Below are positions 43,789 through 52,426 of a DNA stretch of 64,000 bases, piece after piece. The position numbers were made by a program, and so were the translations under genes. Source of the DNA: Ardenticatenaceae bacterium. GTDB lineage: Bacteria; Chloroflexota; Anaerolineae; Promineifilales; Promineifilaceae. Within the stretch, counting starts at the first letter, position 1. Each line of letters begins with the position of its first letter. Under the pieces are notes generated by a model. That model was not told the origin of the DNA. It was given only the letters and a program-made list of their open reading frames with translations, and searched no databases. The DNA lies in the NCBI GenBank assembly GCA_030065875.1, contig JASJCR010000016.1, forward strand, positions 58,669-122,668, given 5' to 3'.

Positions 43789-46338
43789 ATGATCAATAAA
43801 CTCAATCGTTACGAAATCAAGCGCGAAATCGGCCGGGGCGGGATGGCCGTTGTCTATCTGGCACATGATCCGCACTTTGAGCGTGATGTGGTCGTCAAAC
43901 TGTTAACCATTGATCCCACTTCTGATTCAACATTGCGGGAGCGTTTTCGGCGGGAGGCCAAGACCATTGCCGGTTTAGAGCATCCGGCTATTGTTCCGGT
44001 GTATGATTATGGCGAAGAGGAAAACAAGCTTTTCATCGTCATGCGCTACATGACCGGGGGCTCTTTGGCCGATCGCATCCATGAGGGGTCGCTGTCACTC
44101 GATCAGGCGGCCGTCATCATGGACCGGGTTTGCTCCGCTCTCGACGCGTCTCATCAGATGGGCATCATCCACCGCGATTTAAAACCGAGCAACATATTAT
44201 TTGATCGCCTGGACAACGCCTATCTGGCCGATTTTGGCATTGCCCGCAGCGTCGAGCAGGCCGGTACACAATTAACGGCCGATGACAAGGTGATCGGCAC
44301 GCCAGGCTACATGAGCCCGGAGCAGATTCGCGGTGAAAAGCTTGACCGGCGCAGCGATATTTATGCTTTGGGGGCGGTTGTATTTGAAATGTTGACCGGT
44401 CGGGCCCCGTTTCAGGCAGATTCGGCCGCCATGGCTATCGTTAAGCAGATGACTGAACCCGCGCCCAGCCCGCGGTCGGTTCGGCCGGATATCCCGAGCC
44501 AAATTGAATCGGTGGTGATGCAGGCTTTGGAAAGAGATCGTCAGCAGCGGCCGTCGACCGCGAGCGAAATTGCCAAACTGCTTCGTTCAGCCAGTCAGTC
44601 AAACATAAAAGCGGCTGAACTGTTGGAAAGCATGGCTGAAGAATCTCCCATATCAACCCTGCCCCCTGACCCATCGAGCCAACCCTTTCAAGCGACAGAA
44701 GCGATTCCGGTTGCTGCCCCACAGCATGATCCGGCAAGTGTCGTGACGCCGCCGGCCGCCCCATCATCAAGCCGCGGATGGGTTCGCTATGGCGGCGGTG
44801 CTGTTCTTTTAGCCCTCATTTTGATTGGTGGCTGGTGGATTTTTCTGAGGGAACCATCTACCCCTCCAACGGCGGCAATTTCCACGCCAACCCCTGAGGT
44901 CGAATCAGTCGCCGGCGGCAATGAAACGGATTTTGGTGTGGAAGTAGAAGAAGAAGACGCGGATGACGAAGATGATCTGGACAACGAACCCGATCTGCCT
45001 GAGCCACCAGAAAATGAGGTAGAAGTCGCCATTAATCTGCCGGAAGGAGTCTATGAGAATTTTGATAACAATTCATTTAACCCGCTTCGCCTGCAAATTA
45101 TCAATGATGAAGTTTGTGATTTTTTTGTGGAGAACGGGGCTTTAATTATCGAAAATGGCCCGCAGGATCGAGAGCTGTCGTGTGGCAGCGCTTTCTTAAA
45201 TGCCCCAGCTCTGGTTAGCGGAGAAGAGTTTGGTGCCTTTGGCGTCCGGATTTTGGCTTCCTTTGGAGAGGAGGCCCAGGATGGGTTCACCGGATTGGCC
45301 ATGTTTCACGAATTTTATGATGATGACGATGAGTACATCGGTAATTTTACGCTGACGTGTGGTGTAGAGGTGATCGAAGGGCAAGTAAACGCCGTGTTTT
45401 TTATCAATGATGATCGATTGGGAGTGGATTATCGACAAAACACCGTTCATTTTTCCGGAAAAGAACTCCGACCGGACAGATTTTTTGATTTCCGCCTTTT
45501 TAGAGATGGAGAGCGCATCGGCTGTATGACGGACGGTTATTTAATTGGGGAGTGGTTTGCACCAAATATCGATGAATTTGTTGAGTTCGATTTTGCCCGC
45601 GAGATTCGCAGCTGGCGGCTCGAAAATACCGCTCTGCTGTATCAAATCGATGAAATCGGGTGGGTAGATGTTGATGGGTTTGACCCGCCGGAAAACGAGG
45701 TTTTTTATGATGGATTTGATACGGCCGAATTTGACTTCTTGCGATGGAATAGAATTGGAGATGATGAATGCGAGGTCTTCGCCAATGAGGGCATCGCGAT
45801 TTTCCGCAGTGAGGCCCTCACCGGCTCTCTCCCATGCTCCGCTCTTTTATTAAACGCCCCGGTACGGGTGCCCGGATGGCGTATCGGTGAGCTAGAGGCC
45901 TTTGTCCAACTAAATGCGGAAGGGGATGTATTTCAGGAAGGGGGAACGGGTGTTGCTCTTTCGGCCGAAATTTACGAAGGGGACGAACAATATATCGGAC
46001 AGTACGATATTAGCTGCCTCCTCAACGTGGTTGAGAACCGTCCGTTTGCCAACTTCTCAATCAATGACACCCGGATTAGTGAAGATTTTGAGCTCAATTC
46101 CCTGATTTATACCGAATCGGAAATCGAACTCGATACATGGTACTCAATAAAAATAGGATTCACCCCGGAATCTAGAACGATTTACTGCCTTCTCAACGAT
46201 CAGGTAATCGGAGAATTTCAGCCGGATGACCCTGGTGAAATCGGGGATTTCCTGTTTTTCAGAGAAATTCGCACCGGATTTTCACCAGAATCGATGTTAA
46301 CCTCGTTTATCGAAGAAGTAACTTGGCGTTATAGATAG
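43789..46338 (+). CDS. Transmembrane Ser/Thr protein kinase (PknB type) with duplicated sensor domain
   Basis: An 849-residue protein. Kinase domain residues 8-265: GRGGMAVVY (15-23), Lys37, HRDLKPSN with Asp130, ADFGIA (DFG 148-150) and GTPGYMSPEQ. Juxtamembrane Pro-rich region, membrane helix about 334-354, a strongly acidic linker, then two homologous extracellular modules (about 418-630 and 636-849), each opening with a YExFD-type strand, a Cys-containing DECEVF/DEVCDFF strand, and a SALLLNAP/SAFLNAP stretch. No PASTA repeats. The modules may bind carbohydrate; that is inference. Confidence 0.93.
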   Translation: MINKLNRYEIKREIGRGGMAVVYLAHDPHFERDVVVKLLTIDPTSDSTLRERFRREAKTIAGLEHPAIVPVYDYGEEENKLFIVMRYMTGGSLADRIHEGSLSLDQAAVIMDRVCSALDASHQMGIIHRDLKPSNILFDRLDNAYLADFGIARSVEQAGTQLTADDKVIGTPGYMSPEQIRGEKLDRRSDIYALGAVVFEMLTGRAPFQADSAAMAIVKQMTEPAPSPRSVRPDIPSQIESVVMQALERDRQQRPSTASEIAKLLRSASQSNIKAAELLESMAEESPISTLPPDPSSQPFQATEAIPVAAPQHDPASVVTPPAAPSSSRGWVRYGGGAVLLALILIGGWWIFLREPSTPPTAAISTPTPEVESVAGGNETDFGVEVEEEDADDEDDLDNEPDLPEPPENEVEVAINLPEGVYENFDNNSFNPLRLQIINDEVCDFFVENGALIIENGPQDRELSCGSAFLNAPALVSGEEFGAFGVRILASFGEEAQDGFTGLAMFHEFYDDDDEYIGNFTLTCGVEVIEGQVNAVFFINDDRLGVDYRQNTVHFSGKELRPDRFFDFRLFRDGERIGCMTDGYLIGEWFAPNIDEFVEFDFAREIRSWRLENTALLYQIDEIGWVDVDGFDPPENEVFYDGFDTAEFDFLRWNRIGDDECEVFANEGIAIFRSEALTGSLPCSALLLNAPVRVPGWRIGELEAFVQLNAEGDVFQEGGTGVALSAEIYEGDEQYIGQYDISCLLNVVENRPFANFSINDTRISEDFELNSLIYTESEIELDTWYSIKIGFTPESRTIYCLLNDQVIGEFQPDDPGEIGDFLFFREIRTGFSPESMLTSFIEEVTWRYR

Positions 46339-46351
46339 CGCAGGTAATCGC

Positions 46352-47332
46352 TTATTTTGCCAGCCATCTTTCAAGGATATAGCTTTCGCCAAACCACGTT
46401 TTGACTTTGTCGGTATCCCAACCTGATTGTTCCATTTGTTTGAGCAGATCATCGATTACCAGCTCCATCCGGCTGCCCAGGTTGGTGAATATTCGGCGGC
46501 GGCCCACCCGAACCCTGTGGTTGCCAACATGGTGAATGCCGATCAGATTTAAGCTTTCGTCAAAAAGCGGGGAACCGGAGCTGCCGCCCTTGGTGTCACT
46601 TGTATAGGTAAAATATTGTTCGGTCAGGTTGATTTTTTTGTTGTGGTTGACGACGTATGCTTTGGGTGCTCCGCCAGGGTGCTGCACGACATAAACGACT
46701 TCGGTGTGCAGGGCGGTATTCCCTGGAGCATAATCGAGATAGCCCAACACTTCATCCGCTTCATCTGATAAAGCAATTAAAGCATAATCCAATCCCCCAA
46801 ACCGCATCGTGGGTGAGCTAAAAAACACCTCTCCTGGATTGAGACGCATAATATGGCTTTTGCTGGTTGAATCGGTGCGTGCATTTCGAACATAGCCAAA
46901 CTCAATGCGTGCTCGAACGGCCGCCTGGGGAACCGGTATAACGTGATTGTTGGTCATCAGCAATTTTCTGGCTGATCCAAATACCCATCCGGTACCCACA
47001 AATCCTTTGAGGGATTGATCGCGATTAAGCTGATCCCAGACGTCAGAAAGCTGATCAGGTTCGGTGACCGCCAGTGACTCATGGCCCGGGGCACGTATGC
47101 GGGCCACTGAGCGACCCACATCAATCAATCCGGCAATGATCCCGTGGTCAACAATGTCATTCTCCCCCAAAATCGCTTCCAGAACATCTTCGCCAGAAGG
47201 TTCTTCTCCCACAATCGATAGCGTTCCCGGAGATTTTTTAATCAAGTTGGTATCGGGCATCAGCATATGATTCATTTCCGCATTCATTTGATCGGCCGAT
47301 GAAAGATGGGAAAAATCGTTTTGGTCTTCCAT
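46352..47332 (-). CDS. Trypsin-like serine protease without signal peptide
   Basis: A 326-residue protein with a chymotrypsin-type triad: His130 in MTNNHVI, Asp182 in GGLDYALIAL, and Ser252 in KGGSSGSPLFD. About 100 residues precede the protease domain (acidic, low similarity), and about 50 follow. No signal peptide or membrane helix, so it is likely cytoplasmic. Intracellular trypsin-like proteases are frequent effectors in bacterial conflict systems with effector-associated domains, but no such domain is evident in the N-terminal part. GGAG precedes the ATG. Convergent with the kinase gene. Confidence 0.85.
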   Translation of the reverse strand: MEDQNDFSHLSSADQMNAEMNHMLMPDTNLIKKSPGTLSIVGEEPSGEDVLEAILGENDIVDHGIIAGLIDVGRSVARIRAPGHESLAVTEPDQLSDVWDQLNRDQSLKGFVGTGWVFGSARKLLMTNNHVIPVPQAAVRARIEFGYVRNARTDSTSKSHIMRLNPGEVFFSSPTMRFGGLDYALIALSDEADEVLGYLDYAPGNTALHTEVVYVVQHPGGAPKAYVVNHNKKINLTEQYFTYTSDTKGGSSGSPLFDESLNLIGIHHVGNHRVRVGRRRIFTNLGSRMELVIDDLLKQMEQSGWDTDKVKTWFGESYILERWLAK

Positions 47333-47443
47333 GATTTAACTCCAATTGTATTTTTATTTGGTTGGATTGGACAAGAAGGATTAAAGCTTGGGAATCTCAC
47401 CCTGCATTGTAGATAAAACCGTAAAGGAGTACAAATTCCCCGA

Positions 47444-48991
47444 TCAATTATTTACGGTTCCCTGGAGCAGATCAGCCCAAATTTGGGCCATTTTACGTTT
47501 GTTGCCGCGGGTACAGACGCGGACATTTGGCTCCCCGGCCGGATTGCGTTCGACAAACCCATCCTGTTCGCCACGACCTTCAATGATTTTGATTGAAATA
47601 TCTTCCCAAGAGCGACAAATTTCCGGATTGGTGATCGTCGTGGCCGTGGCAGCATCCCAAATCGGTATCGGTTTTTCAAATCCGGTCCAAAGCAAAAATT
47701 TGATCAGGTCGTTCATAAATCGATAGGTTCGATTTGAAGGAACCGGCGTATTATCGATTGAAGTCCTTAAACTATGGTCAAACAGCAGCTCATAATGAGT
47801 TACGTCCATCGGGATCATGTACAGCATTGCCCCAGAATTTAATAATATTTTATTTGCGGTCGGATCAACCCAGGTATTCCAATCCTGATTGCCGTCGGAA
47901 AATGGGTTGGTAATGGTGATTGTGCCGCTGCCGATGACAATGGTCGTTGTGTCGCTCAATTCGGGATATTCGGCCAGAAGATTGGCCACATTGGTTAAGG
48001 GGCCCAGGGCCAAGATTTTTGTATCCGGATATTGCTGGAGAATGTCAGCCATCAAAGGTAGGGCGTCTTGTGTGGGCTGTTCAACAATTCCCAAGGGCAG
48101 CTCAAAGCGAAACGCAGAATTAAACGCCCCCACCCACAGTGGTGGAAAGCGACGGCTACCTTGAAGGGGGGCCGATGCCCCCGACCCTACCGGGATATCT
48201 TTCGAAATCGGCTGAATAAATCTCTCGATATTTTCTCTGCCAATTTCTGAAGAGGAAACCCCATGTACCGAGGTGATTGCCATGACCTCTACATCAGGGT
48301 GACGCAGTAAGTAGTATATGGCGACGTAGTCATCGACGGCCATATCAGTGTCAATGATAACTCTGGTTGTTGATGTATGTTGTGGTGGCATTTCTGCACC
48401 GGTTCTATCAAAAATCAAGGGAGTGATTAAGACGATGAGTAAGGCCAGGGCGACAAACCCCATTCCTCCCCGGCGAATTACAAAAGACCAGACGGGTTGT
48501 TCGGTTACGGTAGGTTTAAACCACCACGGGGCTGTGGTCAGCACCAACAAAGGCAGGACAATTATGGGCGAGGTGAGTAAGCCAAGAAGCATGGCCCAAC
48601 CGACCAGGTAGAGCAAGGCGATAGCAAAAAACCATACGGAGTTTTGCTTAAAAGACCATTTTTGTTCTTTGGGTTTTCTCTCAAAGCGGGCGATGGCAAA
48701 ATAGAGGATATACACGACCACAAGCATCATAAACTGCAGCCAGGATGGGATCCCATTTTGCATGACAAACGTCCAGCGTAAACCTTCCCCGGCTAATGGG
48801 AAAACCCACAGCGGCCGCGGCCCAATAGGCAAAGCGGTCATATCAGCAACCAACAGCGCGGCGACGATCGTCAGCGCGAAGGCGGCGAACCAATGTTTTA
48901 GGAGGAGGTTGGGGAACAAGATGTGCAGACCAAATGCTAGAAGGTTGCCCACAATGATCCCAAAAAAGATGTGCAGGTATTTGTTTTTCAC
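47444..48991 (-). CDS. Nucleoside hydrolase fused to an N-terminal membrane domain
   Basis: A 515-residue protein. Residues 1-195 contain about six membrane helices; residues 208-515 are an inosine-uridine-preferring nucleoside hydrolase fold with DTDMAVDD (Asp216, Asp220, Asp221 equivalent to the calcium-binding DTDPGxDD), the loop ILALGPLTNVANLL and a late DVTHYELL. The enzyme releases ribose and a base. The hydrolase domain follows a helix, so its side of the membrane is uncertain. GTG start without a clear ribosome-binding site. An adenine deaminase gene lies further downstream in the window. Confidence 0.88.
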   Translation of the reverse strand: MKNKYLHIFFGIIVGNLLAFGLHILFPNLLLKHWFAAFALTIVAALLVADMTALPIGPRPLWVFPLAGEGLRWTFVMQNGIPSWLQFMMLVVVYILYFAIARFERKPKEQKWSFKQNSVWFFAIALLYLVGWAMLLGLLTSPIIVLPLLVLTTAPWWFKPTVTEQPVWSFVIRRGGMGFVALALLIVLITPLIFDRTGAEMPPQHTSTTRVIIDTDMAVDDYVAIYYLLRHPDVEVMAITSVHGVSSSEIGRENIERFIQPISKDIPVGSGASAPLQGSRRFPPLWVGAFNSAFRFELPLGIVEQPTQDALPLMADILQQYPDTKILALGPLTNVANLLAEYPELSDTTTIVIGSGTITITNPFSDGNQDWNTWVDPTANKILLNSGAMLYMIPMDVTHYELLFDHSLRTSIDNTPVPSNRTYRFMNDLIKFLLWTGFEKPIPIWDAATATTITNPEICRSWEDISIKIIEGRGEQDGFVERNPAGEPNVRVCTRGNKRKMAQIWADLLQGTVNN

Positions 48992-49051
48992 TGGGATACA
49001 ATTTTTGATGTACTGCTAAATTGATTTCAACGACGCAGTACTATTGTACCA

Positions 49052-49540
49052 TTATTTTTTAGATGGATTGTAAAGTATTAAACTGCTGTAACCGGTGTAA
49101 TAATATAGGAGTGGATCTCCATCGGTGTAATCCAGTGCGATTACCTCGGCGATAAACAGCGTGTGGTCCCCGGCATCGTGGGCGTCAACAATTTTAGCAC
49201 TTATTTTGGCCAATGAGCCTTGCATAACCCAATTCTCGTAAAATCGCTCCCAGGGGATTTCTAAATCAGGCTGCGGTTGGCCGGCAAAATGATTGCTAAG
49301 GTTAATTTGATCTTCTGCCAGAATAGATAGGCCATAAGACATGCTTTGTGTCAGCAACGCGTGTGTTTTTGCTTTTTTCCCAACTGACACCAGAACAAGA
49401 GGCGGGTCGAGGGAAACCGACATAAATCCGTTGGCGGTCATCCCGTGACGCTCCCCATCAACTTCGGTTGTAACAATCGTGACGCCGGTGGCAAACCGGC
49501 CGCAGCATCGGCGAAATTCGCGGGAATCAATCGTTGACAT
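49052..49540 (-). CDS. Flavin reductase (FMN-binding split-barrel)
   Basis: A 162-residue flavin reductase-like protein of RutF/HpaC type. Landmarks: FRRCCGRFATGVTIVTT, GMTANGFMSVSLDPPLVLVSV, and a C-terminal GDPLLYYYTGYSS. It supplies reduced flavin to a partner monooxygenase or oxidase. Start ATG at 49540 with GAGAG upstream; the frame reaches one codon further. It is on the same strand as and upstream order from the PuuB-like oxidase (49724), with 183 bases between, but separated by a tandem repeat. Confidence 0.88.
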   Translation of the reverse strand: MSTIDSREFRRCCGRFATGVTIVTTEVDGERHGMTANGFMSVSLDPPLVLVSVGKKAKTHALLTQSMSYGLSILAEDQINLSNHFAGQPQPDLEIPWERFYENWVMQGSLAKISAKIVDAHDAGDHTLFIAEVIALDYTDGDPLLYYYTGYSSLILYNPSKK

Positions 49541-49673
49541 CAAGCAGCTCTCAGGGTTGTAATTTTTGGCGATGATTTTAACAGGGGTTTCTATTCACGG
49601 CGAACGGATCAATGACTAGTTGCTATTGGCTAATAGCTAATTGCTAAAAAACTTATCCCCCATGCTGCCTACC

Positions 49674-49729
49674 ATCACCTATCACCCATCACCCATCACC
49701 CATCACCCATCACCCACCACCCATCACCT
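49674..49729. repeat. Tandem 7-base repeat, about 8 units
   Basis: Eight near-perfect copies of ATCACCC, the first and last ending in T and one with ACCACCC. The array runs into the stop codon of the amine oxidase gene (TGA of the minus strand at 49724-49726 lies in the last unit). Beside it is a block of TAGTTGCTATTGGCTAATAG-type sequence at 49617-49650. No CRISPR-like spacers. Confidence 0.9.
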
Positions 49730-51148
49730 AAACGGTTCCCTAGGAGATCGGCCGGTTAGGCGCGTCACCATCTGATAACCCATCCAGCGGAAAGGTTCCA
49801 GGGGAATGGGTGAGAAGGGAGCGTTGACAAAGGGCAGCCCTCGCCATTTCTCGTCTGATTTACTGTATATGTCGGTTAAAACACGGCCGGCCATGTTGGC
49901 CGCGGTTACCCCGTGACCGCTGTACCCCAAGGCAAAATACACGTTCCCGTATTCTCCTCGAACCCCAATTGAACAATTGCGACGCAGCGAGATCGCCAGC
50001 GTACCGGTCCAGCGGTAGGTCATCGGGTATTTTTCACTACCGGGCAAATAAGAATTGAGGGTTTTTTGCATGTCGCGAAATGCTGGGCCAGCACTATCTG
50101 GGGATCCAGGAAATGCGGTTCGATTGTTGAACAGATACCCGTAAGAAATATTGCTGCCCCCGCCAAAAACAAGATGCCCTTCTTTTGTTTGGGTTGCATA
50201 GGAGATGCGATTGAGATCGTCAGCAAAACCGGCCGTTCCCCGCCATCCAAGCTTGCTACTTTGCTCCTGACTTAATGGTGACGTGGCAAACACGTGGGAA
50301 TGAAGAGGAAAATACGCTTTGCGAAAGTAGCCGAGTTTTCCCGTATAGCCGTTGGTCGCCAAGAGTATCGCCTTGGCTTTTACTTCTCCTTCCGGGGTCG
50401 TTAAGGTGATGGTTGAACCTTCCCGGATTTTTAAGACAGGAGAATGTTCATAAATTTCGACCCCTTGTTCAATGAGAATCGGCCGCAGACCACGAATAAA
50501 CTGAACCCCGTTGAGCTGCCCTTCCGATGGGTCAAATAAACCGCCGTAAATGTTGTTCAAGCCAATGTGCTGACGGACGGCCGCGGCATCGAGAAATTGA
50601 ATTGGAATACCCAGTTGATTTAGATAAGCCACCTCTTTTTGCGCTTCAACCGCTCGTTCCTCATCCGTAAATACCTCAAAACACCCGTCTCGCCGATAGC
50701 TGACCTCGAGATTGTTTGTTTTAATCGTTTTTTCGATGTCGTCAATCGTTTTGCTTGTGGCCTGGTAAACTCGCCGGGTTGTTTCTTCCGACATCGGCCC
50801 GGTGCCATAAACCCAGTTGAGCATCATCCCCCCATTTCGGCCGCTCGCCCCGTTGGCCAAGGACTTAGCTTCCAGAATGATGACTCTTTTTTGGGGATAG
50901 CGGGCGGCAAAGTGATGGGCTGTGGAAACCCCGGTAAACCCACCCCCGATGATGGCCAAATCGGCCGTGGTATTCCCCTTAAGTGGTGGACCGGGCACGT
51001 AATTCGGAGTATAAGACGCCCACAGAGAGCGATTTTCATCAATTTCAAGCTTTTCCCAACCTAGAGGATATGAAAATGCGGATATGGCACCGGCCGCCTG
51101 GTATAATTTTTGCTCAACTTTTTGGGAGAGGGTTTGGGTGGATGGCAT
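49724..51148 (-). CDS. FAD-dependent amine oxidase, PuuB-like
   Basis: About 474 residues with a Rossmann FAD motif ADLAIIGGGFTGVSTAHHFA, GASGRNGGMMLNW (DAO family), and a C-terminal FALGYSGHGVTAANMAGR. The pattern resembles gamma-glutamylputrescine oxidoreductase and related amine oxidases. Placement beside a polyamine ABC transporter supports a role in putrescine catabolism. Start at 51148 (MPSTQTL) is chosen over a TTG/ATG-type start at 51199; neither has a strong ribosome-binding site. The last codon lies in a 7-base tandem repeat. Confidence 0.85.
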   Translation of the reverse strand: MPSTQTLSQKVEQKLYQAAGAISAFSYPLGWEKLEIDENRSLWASYTPNYVPGPPLKGNTTADLAIIGGGFTGVSTAHHFAARYPQKRVIILEAKSLANGASGRNGGMMLNWVYGTGPMSEETTRRVYQATSKTIDDIEKTIKTNNLEVSYRRDGCFEVFTDEERAVEAQKEVAYLNQLGIPIQFLDAAAVRQHIGLNNIYGGLFDPSEGQLNGVQFIRGLRPILIEQGVEIYEHSPVLKIREGSTITLTTPEGEVKAKAILLATNGYTGKLGYFRKAYFPLHSHVFATSPLSQEQSSKLGWRGTAGFADDLNRISYATQTKEGHLVFGGGSNISYGYLFNNRTAFPGSPDSAGPAFRDMQKTLNSYLPGSEKYPMTYRWTGTLAISLRRNCSIGVRGEYGNVYFALGYSGHGVTAANMAGRVLTDIYSKSDEKWRGLPFVNAPFSPIPLEPFRWMGYQMVTRLTGRSPREPFR

Positions 51149-51219
51149 AAGGAATTGTACCTGAAATTTTGATTTGACAGATACGAGGTAGTGATCCAAT
51201 ATTCGGATAGGTTACCATG

Positions 51220-51278
51220 GTCCACAGATTACGCAGATTTTTCTCTGTAATCTGCGAAAATCTGCGTAATCTGTGGAC
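51220..51278. repeat. Interspersed repeat family B, copy 6 (perfect palindrome)
   Basis: GTCCACAGATTACGCAGATT plus TT pairs exactly with AAAATCTGCGTAATCTGTGG plus AC, a 22-bp stem with TCTCTGTAATCTGCG between. It lies between the divergent oxidase and potA genes, so it overlaps their control region. Confidence 0.85.
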
Positions 51279-51332
51279 ACCTTCTTTGGAAAACTACTTG
51301 TAACTTACCTAATACACGTTGAGGATTGAGAA

Positions 51333-52424
51333 TTGTCAGCAAGCGTTACAATCACAAATGTGACTAAGCAGTTCGGGGAGGTGATCGCCGTTGATGATCT
51401 CTCTCTGGAAATAAAAGACGGGGAGTTCTTTTCACTTTTGGGGCCGAGCGGCTGTGGAAAAACGACAACTTTAAGGTTGATTGCCGGTTTTGAGCAGCCC
51501 GATGTCGGAGAGATTTCTATCATGGGCCAACCGGTGGCCGGTATCCCAGCTTACCGCCGGCCGGTGAACACCGTTTTCCAAAGTTACGCCCTTTTCCCGC
51601 ATATGACGGTGGCTCAAAATGTGGCCTTCGGGCTGGAAATGGCCAAGGTGGCCAAAAAAGATATTGCCCGCCGCGTTGATGAGGCGCTTGATCTGGTGCA
51701 AATGGGTCACTTTCACCAGCGGCGGCCGGCCCAGCTTTCAGGAGGCCAAAAACAGCGGGTGGCTTTGGCGCGAGCGCTGGTAAATCGGCCGCGTGTTTTG
51801 CTTCTCGACGAGCCATTGGGCGCCCTGGATTTAAAGCTGCGCAAAGATATGCAGCTGGAGCTAAAGCAAATCCAATCTGAAGTGGGGATCACCTTTATCT
51901 ATGTCACCCACGATCAGGAAGAAGCGATCACGATGTCCAACCGCATCGCCGTTATGAGTCAGGGCATCGTGCAGCAAATTGGCCCGTCCCGGGAGATTTA
52001 TGAACATCCGGCCAACCGTTTTGTGGCCGATTTTATTGGCGAGACCAACTTTATTCAGGGAGAAGTGGCCGAAGCCGGCCGTCATACGACCTTAAAAGCG
52101 GCCGGGGTAACCTTCTCCGGCCGGTGCGATCAAACGCTGTCAATCGGGCAAAAGGCTACGCTGGCCATTCGGCCGGAAAAAATTTGGCTGCTTCCCCAAA
52201 ACAGCGGCGCCGAGCGGCGGTCTGATCGGGTGTCACTAAACGGCCGCATCCAGGACATCATCTATATCGGGACTGATAATCGTTTCCAGATCGAGTTGCC
52301 GACCGGAGACAAAATATTCGTGCGGGTGCAGAATATCGGGTTGCCAGACGGTCAGGATTTTAAAAATGGGGACCCGGTGTTGGTTCAATGGCAGGCTGAA
52401 AACGCCCAGGTTTTGGTAGATTAA
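51333..52424 (+). CDS. potA: Polyamine ABC transporter ATP-binding protein
   Basis: A 363-residue ATPase. Walker [11 protein letters not shown]-loop [10 protein letters not shown], signature [15 protein letters not shown], Walker [13 protein letters not shown] and a TOBE domain at the C-terminus from about residue 280. It energises uptake of spermidine or putrescine with PotB, PotC and PotD. TTG start with GAGGA 7 bases upstream. PotB begins 2 bases after the stop, so the genes form one operon. Confidence 0.93.
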   Translation: MSASVTITNVTKQFGEVIAVDDLSLEIKDGEFFSLLGPSGCGKTTTLRLIAGFEQPDVGEISIMGQPVAGIPAYRRPVNTVFQSYALFPHMTVAQNVAFGLEMAKVAKKDIARRVDEALDLVQMGHFHQRRPAQLSGGQKQRVALARALVNRPRVLLLDEPLGALDLKLRKDMQLELKQIQSEVGITFIYVTHDQEEAITMSNRIAVMSQGIVQQIGPSREIYEHPANRFVADFIGETNFIQGEVAEAGRHTTLKAAGVTFSGRCDQTLSIGQKATLAIRPEKIWLLPQNSGAERRSDRVSLNGRIQDIIYIGTDNRFQIELPTGDKIFVRVQNIGLPDGQDFKNGDPVLVQWQAENAQVLVD

Positions 52425-52426
52425 CC

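Noticed and set aside
49674..49729. CRISPR-like array
   Set aside because: Units are only 7 bases with no spacers and no cas genes; it is a simple tandem repeat.
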